The notes beneath the pieces were generated by a model, which saw only the letters and a list, made by a program, of their open reading frames with translations, ran no database searches and had not been told where the DNA came from. A stretch of DNA of 41,969 nucleotides from an uncultured Prevotellaceae bacterium. Its GTDB lineage: Bacteria > Bacteroidota > Bacteroidia > Bacteroidales > Bacteroidaceae. The stretch is from positions 1 to 41,969 of the forward strand of contig CALGGJ010000032.1 in the NCBI GenBank assembly GCA_937915745.1. The letters are read 5' to 3'. Position numbers and translations under genes: made by a program. Shown here in pieces: positions 7,720-16,334 of the stretch; the first letter of the stretch is position 1; every line of letters starts with the position of its first letter.

Positions 7720-9573
7720 TTATTCATTGTCGTCTTCTTCGTCGCTTGGTAGGTCTTCGAAGTCTTCGATTTGTTGAGGTTCTTCTTCAATCGGTTCGTC
7801 GTCGATTTCGTCGTCTTTGTCGATTTCGTCGTCTTCCTCGTCGGTCTCATCGTCTATGTCGTCTTCTTCGTCGTCGGTGTCTTCGTTTTCTTTGTTGTAT
7901 CTGTTGGCTATCGACTCGAAGTGCATTTTTTCCATTCTTGGTTTGTATTTGAGGAAAACGGCTTCAATCCATGTGCCTCGCGGTATCTCGAGCACTTCAT
8001 AGCCGTCGGCTTTGCGTCGGTCGATGATGCCTCCGGTGCGGTGCATTGCTGTTTCTGGCAGTGTGCTTTGGTCAACGTAGAATGCGGTTTCGATGATGTC
8101 TTGTATTGCCAGCGGCAGGCCTTTCCATCCTGTTCCCAGGTTTTCGGAGATGAGTTTCAGCACTTCGTAGGCTTCGAGGTGTAGAATGTTCTCCATTGTG
8201 AGGTCGGTAATTTTCTTTATCTTATGTTTCCGGATGGCTATTGCGTTGTTTGCCGTTGCGGTTGTAGGGTAGTTGTATGTCTTGAATCCTTCGGCTTCGT
8301 ATGCGGCCGTTATGTCTTTGTTCTTTTTGTCGAAGAATCGTATGTCGTACACTGGCCGTATGATGTTCATGTAGTGTGTTTCGTTTTCAGCCCAGTGTTC
8401 GGTTCTGCGTCCTTCGAGCAGCATCTTGTAGATTTCGTCAACATCGGTGGCCCAGACGTTGCCTTTTGTGAGGGATGATATTGATGCGCTGGCATCGTCT
8501 ATCATGAAATCATCGGTTTTGTCCTCTTTGTGTTTGTTGCGCCCGCCCTTGCTCTTTGATGTTTCTGCCTTGTCTTGTTGGTTCGTATCTGTTTCTGATG
8601 GACCGGTTTCAGCGTTCTCGTCGGTGTCTTGGGTTTTTGTGTCTGACTCTTTGGATGTCGTCGCTGCGTTGTCGTCTTTTTTTACGGGGCGTATTTTCTT
8701 TGTTTCGTTGTCGTTGTTTTTTTCGTCTTCTTCGATTATGTCGTTGTATTTGGCAAACGGATTTTCGGTGAGAGGTGTCTCTGTTATTGAGTCGATGCGT
8801 TCCATCACGGCTTTCGATTCTGCCTCTTCTTGTTCGTGGCCTTTCATTTTGATTGAGGCTGTGGCTTTCTCTGCCACATCTTCAGTCACTACTTTCTCGA
8901 CCTTCGGAATCTTGCGTCGCGACGGTTTCACTGGCGTAGCTTCTACTACAGGCTCTTTTGTGGCCTTGCTTTTGGTTTTAGCCTTCGTCTTGGACTTTTC
9001 TGCAACTGGTTTGTCGTCAGTCGTTTCAGTGGCTTCAGCTTTTGCTTTGGCTGTTTTGGCTACTGGTGTTGTCAGGTTCTCTTCTTTTGGCTTGGCGGTC
9101 TTTGTCTTCTTGGCGACGGCTTTATTCCCAGGTGCCGGTGTTTCGGGTTCGACGGCTTTCTCCTCAACCTTTTTAGCCTTTTTTGCCTTCGGCTTCTCTT
9201 GCTTCGGCTTCTCTTGCTTCGGTTTCTCCTGCTTCGGCTCCTCTTGCTTCGGTTCTTCGGCCTTCGGTGCTTCTGCTTTTACCTTTGTGGCAGCGGCTTT
9301 AGTGGTCTCCCGTTTTGGCTTGTCGGCTTTCTGAACCTCAGTCTTTGTAGGATTGGTCTTTTCTTTTACTGCTTTAGCTCTTATGCTGGCCTTGATTTCG
9401 GCAACCATTTCTTTTGCCTTGGCTTTTTTGTCTTCGTCGCTGATTGCAGCAGCCGGTTTGGCTACAGCTTTTTTAACTTTAGGCTTCGATTCGTTTGCTT
9501 TGGTCTTGATTGGTGTTGCCTCTATTATCTCTGCCTTTTTGGCTGAGGCTTTGGTTGTTTTTTTCTCTGCCAT
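7720..9573 (-). CDS. Lysine/alanine-rich protein with acidic tail, function unknown
   Basis: This 617-residue protein has three parts. Residues 1 to about 350 are low-complexity and rich in Lys, Ala, Glu, Thr and Pro, similar in composition to histone H1-like or AlgP-like tails, and include PKQEK pentapeptide repeats. Residues ~355-555 look folded (for example HWAENETHYMNIIRPVYDIR and WIEAVFLKYKPRMEKMHFES), but I do not recognise the family. Residues ~558-617 are almost all Asp and Glu. The basic N-terminus suggests nucleic-acid binding, which is an inference. There is no signal peptide. A TAACTTTG -7 box stands upstream and the M61 gene follows. Confidence 0.8.
   Translation of the reverse strand: MAEKKTTKASAKKAEIIEATPIKTKANESKPKVKKAVAKPAAAISDEDKKAKAKEMVAEIKASIRAKAVKEKTNPTKTEVQKADKPKRETTKAAATKVKAEAPKAEEPKQEEPKQEKPKQEKPKQEKPKAKKAKKVEEKAVEPETPAPGNKAVAKKTKTAKPKEENLTTPVAKTAKAKAEATETTDDKPVAEKSKTKAKTKSKATKEPVVEATPVKPSRRKIPKVEKVVTEDVAEKATASIKMKGHEQEEAESKAVMERIDSITETPLTENPFAKYNDIIEEDEKNNDNETKKIRPVKKDDNAATTSKESDTKTQDTDENAETGPSETDTNQQDKAETSKSKGGRNKHKEDKTDDFMIDDASASISSLTKGNVWATDVDEIYKMLLEGRRTEHWAENETHYMNIIRPVYDIRFFDKKNKDITAAYEAEGFKTYNYPTTATANNAIAIRKHKIKKITDLTMENILHLEAYEVLKLISENLGTGWKGLPLAIQDIIETAFYVDQSTLPETAMHRTGGIIDRRKADGYEVLEIPRGTWIEAVFLKYKPRMEKMHFESIANRYNKENEDTDDEEDDIDDETDEEDDEIDKDDEIDDEPIEEEPQQIEDFEDLPSDEEDDNE
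9191..9250 (-). repeat. 15-bp coding repeat (PKQEK pentapeptides)
   Basis: Four 15-base units start at 9191, 9206, 9221 and 9236; the first two are identical. They encode repeated PKQEK/PKQEE pentapeptides in the low-complexity part of the charged protein. Whole-unit slippage would keep the reading frame and change only repeat number. Confidence 0.85.
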
Positions 9574-9630
9574 ATTTTGTTTTGATGTATATGTCGCTTA
9601 TTGTTTATTACACTCGGCTCAATTAGCTTG

Positions 9631-9638
9631 CAAAGTTA
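9631..9638 (-). promoter_or_regulatory. -7 box of the charged-protein gene
   Basis: CAAAGTTA on the plus strand reads TAACTTTG on the minus strand and lies 58 bases before the ATG at 9573. The -33 element is not clear. Confidence 0.55.
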
Positions 9639-9810
9639 CGAAAAAAATATGATTCACAAGCCGTTTTTCTGTTTTTTGTTTTGTATATGTCGATTATTTT
9701 GTGTTTTTATGTTCTGAACGTCAAATTAATGTTTGCACTGCCCGTTATACGCAATGTTTTCCGTGCGTCGGAATGACAATAAGAACTTGGTTGTGCGGTT
9801 GGTGTTGTGG

Positions 9811-9888
9811 GAGTGCGCAGTCTTGACGGCTCGAGTGCGCAGTCTTGACGGCTCGAGTGCGCAGTCAAAGGACTCCGAGTGCGCACTC
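9811..9888. repeat. 22-bp array, locus 1: near-palindromic 12-bp cores
   Basis: Cores start at 9811, 9833, 9855 and 9877, exactly 22 bases apart. The first three are GAGTGCGCAGTC. The fourth is GAGTGCGCACTC, a perfect palindrome. Spacers are exactly 10 bases: TTGACGGCTC twice, then AAAGGACTCC. Related arrays stand at 20562 and 39502. All three lie between divergent genes. Confidence 0.92.
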
Positions 9889-9979
9889 TCAGCAGGCGCA
9901 TTTCTGGTGTGTGGGTGTATTTTGTGTGCATAGGGTTAAAAAACTTTGGTGTTGATGTCATCCGACTCGCTTTTTTTTG

Positions 9980-9987
9980 TACCTTTG
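9980..9987 (+). promoter_or_regulatory. -7 box of the AICAR transformylase promoter
   Basis: TACCTTTG matches the Bacteroidetes -7 consensus and lies 29 bases before the ATG at 10017. The 22-bp array ends about 91 bases upstream. Confidence 0.65.
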
Positions 9988-10016
9988 CACTTTAAAACAA
10001 GAGAGATAGAATAAAA

Positions 10017-11198
10017 ATGAAAGAACTTGAACTAAAATATGGCTGCAATCCCAACCAGAAACCATCGCGAGTATTTATGAATGAAGGCGAGCTGCCGTTT
10101 GAGGTGTTGTGTGGACGTCCAGGGTATATCAACCTGCTTGATGCACTCAACAGTTGGCAACTGGTGTGCGAGTTGCGTGCCGCTACAGGCTTGCCTGCCG
10201 CAGCTTCGTTTAAGCATGTAAGTCCTGCAGGAGCAGCCGTGGCTGTACCGCTGACCGACACTTTGAAGCAAATTTACTTTGTTGAAGATGTGAAGACACC
10301 GCTAACACCGATAGCAACAGCCTACATCCGTGCTCGTGGAGCCGACCGCATGTCGTCGTTCGGCGATTTCATAGCCCTCAGCGATACGTGCGACGAGGTA
10401 ACAGCTTTGCTTATCAAGCGCGAGGTGAGCGACGGCATCATAGCTCCCGGCTACACATCCGAGGCACTCGACATATTGCGTCAGAAGAAAAACGGGAACT
10501 ACTGCATACTGCGCATGGATGCCAGCTACAGGCCTGCGCCAACAGAGCGCAAGCAAGTATTTGGAGTGACGTTTGAGCAAGGGCGTAACGATATTGACCT
10601 CACCGGTAACAACCTGTTTGATAACATACCGACCCTGAACAAAAGCCTGCCCGATGAAGCCAGACGTGACCTCAAGATAGCGCTCATCACACTGAAATAT
10701 ACTCAGTCAAACTCGGTGTGCTATGCAAAGGACGGCCAGGCAATAGGTATAGGAGCCGGACAGCAGAGCCGAATACACTGCACACGGCTGGCTGGACAAA
10801 AAGCCGACCTATGGTGGCTGCGCCAGTGTCCGAAGGTGATGAACCTGCCGTTCCGCGACGATGTGCGCCGTGCCGACCGCGACAACACCATAGATGTATA
10901 TATGGGCGATGAATACGAAGACGTGCTGCGCGACGGAACCTGGCAGCGATTCTTTACCTGTCGGCCCGAACCACTCACACGCGACGAAAAACGCGAGTGG
11001 ATAGCAAGAAACAGCAAGGTAAGCCTTGGCAGCGATGCCTTCTTCCCTTTCGGCGACAACATAGAGCGTGCACACAAAAGTGGGGTAGAATATATAGCAC
11101 AGGCAGGAGGCTCGGTACGCGACGACAATGTGATAGAAACCTGCGATAAATATGGCATTACCATGGCAATGACCGGCATACGACTTTTCCATCATTAA
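10017..11198 (+). CDS. Stand-alone AICAR transformylase (PurH formyltransferase domain only)
   Basis: This 393-residue protein should transfer a formyl group from 10-formyltetrahydrofolate to AICAR, the ninth step of purine synthesis. It resembles only the transformylase part of PurH, with Lys66-His67 in SFKHVSPAG matching the catalytic Lys-His pair. The IMP cyclohydrolase domain that normally precedes it in bifunctional PurH is absent. The start is clean, with a -7 box 29 bases upstream. Another enzyme must close the ring to IMP, perhaps a complete PurH elsewhere in the genome. I give no symbol because purH usually means the bifunctional enzyme. Confidence 0.87.
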   Translation: MKELELKYGCNPNQKPSRVFMNEGELPFEVLCGRPGYINLLDALNSWQLVCELRAATGLPAAASFKHVSPAGAAVAVPLTDTLKQIYFVEDVKTPLTPIATAYIRARGADRMSSFGDFIALSDTCDEVTALLIKREVSDGIIAPGYTSEALDILRQKKNGNYCILRMDASYRPAPTERKQVFGVTFEQGRNDIDLTGNNLFDNIPTLNKSLPDEARRDLKIALITLKYTQSNSVCYAKDGQAIGIGAGQQSRIHCTRLAGQKADLWWLRQCPKVMNLPFRDDVRRADRDNTIDVYMGDEYEDVLRDGTWQRFFTCRPEPLTRDEKREWIARNSKVSLGSDAFFPFGDNIERAHKSGVEYIAQAGGSVRDDNVIETCDKYGITMAMTGIRLFHH

Positions 11199-11328
11199 CA
11201 AAACGGCAATGCTTCGTATAAAGAAGTCATACAAGGCGACAGACGGAAACTAAAGAAACAGCGTCAGCCCCTCTGTGCCGGCTTCTGCTCCATCAGAGTC
11301 AGCAGGCATTACCACCATCAATCATATT

Positions 11329-11532
11329 ATGGCAAGCGACAACGAAATACTATACGCCATGATGAATGGCATCAGCTTTGCAGGCAAGAAGAAAGACCCG
11401 AACGGCGCCCGCGTAAAAACCAAGGCCCGCAGCAAAAGCTACAAGACCGGAAGTCACGGCTCGGGAGCCGCAAAACACAAGGCAGAGATAAAACAGAAAG
11501 TAAGAGCCCGAAAGAGCCAACGAAGAAAATAA
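11329..11532 (+). CDS. Small, very basic protein upstream of serS
   Basis: The ATG at 11329 gives a 67-residue protein with 19 Lys or Arg residues, most of them in the second half (ending KVRARKSQRRK). The N-terminal 20 residues are mildly hydrophobic and not a signal peptide. The stop codon is 4 bases before the serS start, so the two are probably cotranscribed and perhaps translationally linked. The composition suggests an RNA-binding or ribosome-associated protein, which is an inference. It is not L27, although rplU-rpmA often precede serS in Bacteroidales. I do not recognise the family. Confidence 0.65.
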   Translation: MASDNEILYAMMNGISFAGKKKDPNGARVKTKARSKSYKTGSHGSGAAKHKAEIKQKVRARKSQRRK

Positions 11533-11536
11533 GTAT

Positions 11537-12850
11537 ATGTTAACACTCAAACTCATCACCGAACAGACCGACCGCGTGGTTCGCGGCCTGGAAAAGAAAC
11601 ACTTCCCCAATGCAAGGGAAGCGGTAGAGAAAGCAATTGCCATCGACAAGAGCCGACGCGAAGCACAAACACAGCTCGACTCATGCCTGGCACAACAGAA
11701 AAAACATGCTGCAGAGATAGGTACACTCATGAAACAAGGGCAGCGCGATGCAGCCGAAGCAGCTAAGGCCGAAGTGGCAAAGCTGAAAGAACAATCACAA
11801 CAACTGCAGGCAGCAATGACCGAGGCCGAGCAGCAACTGACCGCACACCTGTGTACCATACCAAACATACCATACGACATCGTACCCGAAGGCTCGTGTG
11901 CCGAAGACAACATCGTAGTGAAATCGTCGCTGCGCGAGTGCCACGAAGGCGATACAGTGGGCAATTGGACCACCGTGCCAGCCAACAGCGAGGCAAAACT
12001 GCCACACTGGGAACTCGCAAAAAAATACAGACTCATCGACTTCGACCTTGGAGTGAAGATAACAGGCGCAGGATTCCCTGTATATACAGGAAAGGGCGCA
12101 CAACTGCAACGCGCACTCATCAACTTCTTCCTGGCCGAAGCAAACAAAGCAGGATATACCGAAATCATGCCGCCTACAGTGGTGAATACCGCATCAGGCT
12201 ACGGAACAGGTCAGCTGCCCGACAAGGAAGGACAGATGTACCACTGCGAAACAGACGACCTTTACCTCATACCTACAGCCGAGGTGCCAGTGACCAACAT
12301 CTACCGCGACGTGATACTCGACGAAAAAGACCTGCCGATAAAAAACTGCGCATACACACAGTGCTTCAGACGCGAAGCAGGAAGCTATGGCAAGGATGTG
12401 AGAGGACTCAACCGCCTGCACGAATTCTCCAAGATAGAAATAGTACGCATCGATACACCCGAACACTCCGAACAAAGCCATCAGGAAATGCTCGACCACG
12501 TAGAAGGCCTGCTCAAGAAACTGGAACTGCCTTACCGCATACTCCGACTTTGCGGAGGCGATCAGAGTTTCACATCAGCCATCTGCTATGACTTTGAAGT
12601 ATATAGCGAAGCACAGGGACGATGGCTCGAGGTGAGCTCTGTGTCAAATTTCGACACCTACCAAGCCAACCGCCTGAAATGCCGATACCGCAACGCCGAG
12701 AAAAAAGTGCAGCTATGTCACACTCTCAACGGCTCAGCACTGGCGCTGCCACGCATCGTAGCATCAATACTCGAAGACAACCAAACACCAGAGGGAATCA
12801 AAATACCAAAGGCCCTGCAACCATACACAGGATTCGACATCATCAATTAA
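11537..12850 (+). CDS. serS: Seryl-tRNA synthetase
   Basis: This 437-residue class II aminoacyl-tRNA synthetase charges tRNA-Ser with serine. The N-terminal ~110 residues form the long antiparallel coiled-coil arm that contacts the tRNA (LKEQSQQLQAAMTEAEQQL). The catalytic core has motif 2 with FRREAGSYGKD near residue 277 and motif 3 with NGSALALPR near residue 398. The ATG at 11537 gives the usual N-terminus MLTLKLITEQTD. The length is close to the family norm. Confidence 0.96.
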   Translation: MLTLKLITEQTDRVVRGLEKKHFPNAREAVEKAIAIDKSRREAQTQLDSCLAQQKKHAAEIGTLMKQGQRDAAEAAKAEVAKLKEQSQQLQAAMTEAEQQLTAHLCTIPNIPYDIVPEGSCAEDNIVVKSSLRECHEGDTVGNWTTVPANSEAKLPHWELAKKYRLIDFDLGVKITGAGFPVYTGKGAQLQRALINFFLAEANKAGYTEIMPPTVVNTASGYGTGQLPDKEGQMYHCETDDLYLIPTAEVPVTNIYRDVILDEKDLPIKNCAYTQCFRREAGSYGKDVRGLNRLHEFSKIEIVRIDTPEHSEQSHQEMLDHVEGLLKKLELPYRILRLCGGDQSFTSAICYDFEVYSEAQGRWLEVSSVSNFDTYQANRLKCRYRNAEKKVQLCHTLNGSALALPRIVASILEDNQTPEGIKIPKALQPYTGFDIIN

Positions 12851-12928
12851 CCAGAATGCACACACAAACAAAAGGGCAGGGATGCAATATCGAGACCGGT
12901 ACATACCTCGACTTAAAACATAGACAAA

Positions 12929-15283
12929 ATGAACAAAATCATAAGCAAGACACAATTCAGTGAGAAGGTATTCAAATTCGAAGTTGAAGCTCCCATGATT
13001 GCACGGGCACGCCGAGCCGGACATTTCGTAATCGTACGCACGGGCGAACAGGGCGAACGCATACCTCTCACAATAACCGACAGCAATATAGAAAAGGGCT
13101 TAATCACACTGGTGGTGCAAACCGTGGGGTACAGCACCACAAAACTATGCAAACTCAATCCGGGCGACTACATCACCGATGTAGTAGGCCCGCTCGGGCA
13201 GGCAACACACATAGAAAAATTCGGAACCGTAGTATGTGCCGGTGGAGGAGTAGGTGTGGCACCGATGCTGCCGATAATCAAAGCCTTGAAAGAGGCAGGA
13301 AACCGAGTCATATCGGTATTGGCCGGACGCACAAAGGAGCTTATAATACTTGAAGAAGAGGTGCGCCGACACTCTGACGACGTAATCATTATGACCGATG
13401 ACGGAAGTTATGGACAAAAAGGAGTAGTGACCGTAGGCATCGAACAAGTAATACAACGCGAGAAAGTAGATAAATGCTTCGCAATTGGCCCCGCCATAAT
13501 GATGAAATTCTGCTGCCTGCTCACAAAAAAATATGACGTACCCACCGATGTGTCGCTCAATACCATAATGGTTGACGGCACCGGCATGTGCGGTGCCTGC
13601 CGCATCACCGTAGGAGGCAAAACGCGATTTGTATGTGTTGACGGCCCTGAATTTGACGGACATGAAGTGGATTTCGACGAGATGTTCAAGCGCATGGGTG
13701 CATTCAAAGCCGAGGAAATTGAAGAGATGAAAAAACTTGAACAATCGGTATCAACCACATCAACTGCACAGAAAGTTGCAGCACAGGATAAAGAAGCAAC
13801 AGCGGGTGCTGTACAAGATGCATCATCGCCAATATCAACACTCATCGACCGCAACGCTACTTGGCGCAAAGAACTTCAAAACACACTCAAACCGAAAGAC
13901 CGGACACAGATAGAACGTTGTGTAATGGGCGAACTCGACCCGGTATATCGTGCAACCACACGTACAGAAGAAGTAAACATCGGACTTACAACCGAGCAAG
14001 CACTGACCGAAGCAAAACGATGCCTCGACTGTCCGAAACCTACATGTATGGAAGGATGTCCGGTAGGAATAAACATACCTTCATTCATAAAAAACATCGA
14101 ACGCCACGAATTCCTAGCTGCGGCCAAGGTCCTGAAGATGACATCGTCGCTCCCTGCGGTGTGCGGACGCGTCTGCCCACAAGAAAAACAATGTGAAAGC
14201 CGATGCATACACTTGAAGATGAACCGTCCGGCAGTAGCAATAGGCAACCTCGAACGCTTTGCTGCCGACTACGAGCGTGAATCGGGGCAGATGGCTCTAC
14301 CCGAGTGTAAACCTGCAAACGGAGTAAAGATAGCAGTCGTCGGGTCGGGACCTGCCGGACTCAGCTTTGCCGGCGACATGGCAAAACTCGGATATGACGT
14401 GACCGTGTTTGAAGCACTCCACGAAATCGGAGGCGTGTTGAAATACGGTATTCCCGAATTCCGTCTGCCAAATGCAATAGTTGACGTTGAGATAAGCAAC
14501 CTCGAAAAAATAGGCGTGAAGTTTGTGAAAGACTGCATCATCGGCAAGACGCTGACAGTCAGCGAACTTGAAGCCGATGGGTATAAGGGCATTTTCGTAG
14601 CTTCGGGTGCCGGACTGCCTAACTTCATGAATATACCTGGGGAAAACAGTACCGGTGTCATGTCGTCTAACGAATACCTCACACGAGTAAACCTTATGGA
14701 TGCATCAAACCCTGCCAGCGACACTCCAATAAACAAGGCAAGGAGCGTAATGGTGGTAGGAGGCGGAAATACAGCAATGGACTCATGTCGCACAGCCAAA
14801 CGTCTCGGTGCCGAACGCGTATTTATTGCATATCGGCGCAGTGAGGCAGAAATGCCGGCACGGCTTGAGGAGGTGAAACACGCAAAGGAAGAGGGTATAG
14901 AATTCCTCACGCTACACAACCCGATTGAATATATAGCCGACGATAATGGCCATGTAACACAAGTGCGTCTTCAAAAAATGGAACTTGGAGAACCGGATGC
15001 ATCCGGCCGCCGAAGCCCGATACCAATCGAAGGAGCCATCGAGACAATCGATATTGACATGGCTATAGTGGCAGTAGGTGTATCACCTAACCCACTTGTG
15101 CCTAAGTCGGTAGCAGGATTGGAACTCGGAAGAAAAAACACCATTGCAGTCAACGACGACATGCAATCAAGCATACCTGCTATCTTTGCAGGTGGAGATA
15201 TTGTGCGTGGCGGTGCTACCGTAATACTCGCAATGGGCGACGGACGCCGTGCTGCTGCCGCTATGGACAAGTATCTCTCTTGA
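12929..15283 (+). CDS. Fused NfnA-NfnB type NADH/NADPH:ferredoxin oxidoreductase
   Basis: One 784-residue chain joins two flavoproteins. Residues 1-~270 resemble NfnA/SudB and PyrK: an FAD- and NAD-binding reductase with AGGGVGVAP near 104 and a [2Fe-2S] site. The likely ligands are Asp216, Cys221, Cys224 and Cys236, the Asp-plus-three-Cys pattern known for NfnA. After a linker at ~275-310 comes an NfnB/GltD-like module. It has Cys-rich cluster motifs at 365-377 (CLDC, CMEGC) and 412-426, FAD-binding GSGPAG at 472-477 and NADP-binding VVGGGNTAMD near 610. Known Nfn enzymes couple NADH and ferredoxin to NADPH by electron bifurcation. Such fusions are often annotated as a dihydroorotate dehydrogenase B subunit plus glutamate synthase. 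No glutamate synthase large subunit is nearby, which favours Nfn. Confidence 0.86.
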   Translation: MNKIISKTQFSEKVFKFEVEAPMIARARRAGHFVIVRTGEQGERIPLTITDSNIEKGLITLVVQTVGYSTTKLCKLNPGDYITDVVGPLGQATHIEKFGTVVCAGGGVGVAPMLPIIKALKEAGNRVISVLAGRTKELIILEEEVRRHSDDVIIMTDDGSYGQKGVVTVGIEQVIQREKVDKCFAIGPAIMMKFCCLLTKKYDVPTDVSLNTIMVDGTGMCGACRITVGGKTRFVCVDGPEFDGHEVDFDEMFKRMGAFKAEEIEEMKKLEQSVSTTSTAQKVAAQDKEATAGAVQDASSPISTLIDRNATWRKELQNTLKPKDRTQIERCVMGELDPVYRATTRTEEVNIGLTTEQALTEAKRCLDCPKPTCMEGCPVGINIPSFIKNIERHEFLAAAKVLKMTSSLPAVCGRVCPQEKQCESRCIHLKMNRPAVAIGNLERFAADYERESGQMALPECKPANGVKIAVVGSGPAGLSFAGDMAKLGYDVTVFEALHEIGGVLKYGIPEFRLPNAIVDVEISNLEKIGVKFVKDCIIGKTLTVSELEADGYKGIFVASGAGLPNFMNIPGENSTGVMSSNEYLTRVNLMDASNPASDTPINKARSVMVVGGGNTAMDSCRTAKRLGAERVFIAYRRSEAEMPARLEEVKHAKEEGIEFLTLHNPIEYIADDNGHVTQVRLQKMELGEPDASGRRSPIPIEGAIETIDIDMAIVAVGVSPNPLVPKSVAGLELGRKNTIAVNDDMQSSIPAIFAGGDIVRGGATVILAMGDGRRAAAAMDKYLS

Positions 15284-15444
15284 TGTTCAGAGTCGTTCAT
15301 GCTCTCTTCAAGCAGGCAAATCCATTGCATAGCCATCATCAAAAGCTGCACATGGAAGTCTGTCTGGGACTCCTTTGGAGAGCAAATCCATCAGAATGGC
15401 AGCTCATTCATTCATAACTCATAATTCTTAACTGTTAAATAACT

Positions 15445-16320
15445 ATGTATTTCCCACCTTCAGAACTAATCATCAATCCCGATGGCAGTTCGTTTCACCT
15501 TCATATCCGCCCCGACCAACTGGCCGACAAGGTTGTGATGTGTGGTGATCCAGAACGCGTGAACACCATTGCGCAGTTTTTCGAGACACGTGAGTGTGAC
15601 GTAAGTAGTCGTGAGTTTCATACAATTACCGGCACTTACCACGGAAAACGTATCACGGCCATCTCCCATGGAATAGGTTGCGACAACATTGATATTGTCG
15701 CCAACGAACTCGATGCACTTAAGAACATCGACTTCAATACACGAACAGAGCGTGAACAGCTTGTGCAGATGGACATGGTACGCATCGGAACCTGCGGAGG
15801 CCTGCAGGCAAACACACCTGTGGGTACGTTTGTGTGCAGCGAGAAGTCGATAGGTTTTGAAGGCTTGCTCAACTATTATGCCGGTCGTGATGAAATATGC
15901 GACCTGGAGTTCGAACATGCTTTTACTGAACATTTGGGGTGGGACTATCACAATTTGCCGTCACCTTATGTGGTCAATAACGATGCATCGTTGCTGGAAC
16001 AGATATTCACACCCGAGGCCGGAATGGTGAAAGGAGTCACCATTTCGTGTGGAGGGTTCTATGGGCCGCAAGGTCGCAGGCTGCGTATTCCGCTCTCCGA
16101 TCCTGAACGAAACAGTAAGATATGCAGTTTCTTCTGGCACGGATATCGCATCACAAACTTCGAGATGGAGAGTGCGGCGCTTGCTGGATTGTGTCGTCAT
16201 TTAGGACACAGGGCCCTGACTGTATGTATGGTTATAGCCAACAGGGTAGCACACGAAGCCAATACCGGTTATAAGAATCAGATAGGCGACTTGATAGAGA
16301 TTGTGCTCGATAAGATTTGA
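15445..16320 (+). CDS. udp: Uridine phosphorylase / nucleoside phosphorylase
   Basis: This 291-residue cytosolic enzyme of the PNP_UDP_1 family splits uridine with phosphate into uracil and ribose-1-phosphate for pyrimidine salvage. Visible family features are the phosphate-binding MCGDPERV near residues 32-39, RIGTCGGLQ near residue 115 and NFEMESAAL near residue 238, where EMES contacts the ribose. The start gives MYFPPSELIIN, typical of Bacteroidales homologs. The fRMsr gene begins 14 bases after its stop, so the two are likely one transcript. Specificity for uridine over other nucleosides is inferred. Confidence 0.88.
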   Translation: MYFPPSELIINPDGSSFHLHIRPDQLADKVVMCGDPERVNTIAQFFETRECDVSSREFHTITGTYHGKRITAISHGIGCDNIDIVANELDALKNIDFNTRTEREQLVQMDMVRIGTCGGLQANTPVGTFVCSEKSIGFEGLLNYYAGRDEICDLEFEHAFTEHLGWDYHNLPSPYVVNNDASLLEQIFTPEAGMVKGVTISCGGFYGPQGRRLRIPLSDPERNSKICSFFWHGYRITNFEMESAALAGLCRHLGHRALTVCMVIANRVAHEANTGYKNQIGDLIEIVLDKI

Positions 16321-16334
16321 CAGGTGTTCGACAG

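Larger units (their letters stand above)
9574..10016. other. Divergent intergenic region with a 22-bp array
   Basis: This 443-base gap separates the charged-protein gene (minus) from the AICAR transformylase gene (plus). It holds a promoter for each and a four-core 22-bp array at 9811-9888. I see no credible gene in it. Confidence 0.7.

Noticed and set aside
8447..9334. 295-codon plus-strand open frame opposite the lysine-rich gene
   Set aside because: It is the complement of biased lysine/alanine codons and reads as Ser/Phe-rich low complexity; the minus strand has the promoter and a folded core.
9811..9888. The 22-bp arrays as a CRISPR array
   Set aside because: Cores are 12 bp, spacers are only 10 bp and often identical, and no cas gene is near.
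9707..9961. Open frames across the 22-bp array at locus 1, on both strands
   Set aside because: They follow the array sequence, have no promoter at the right place and encode low-complexity Arg/Thr/Ser strings.
11329..11532. Ribosomal protein L27 upstream of serS
   Set aside because: The protein is basic and near serS but does not carry the L27 N-terminal sequence.
15284..15444. GCAAATCCAT at 15316 and 15384 as part of a 22-bp array
   Set aside because: The distance is 68 bp, not a multiple of 22, and no other units are present.
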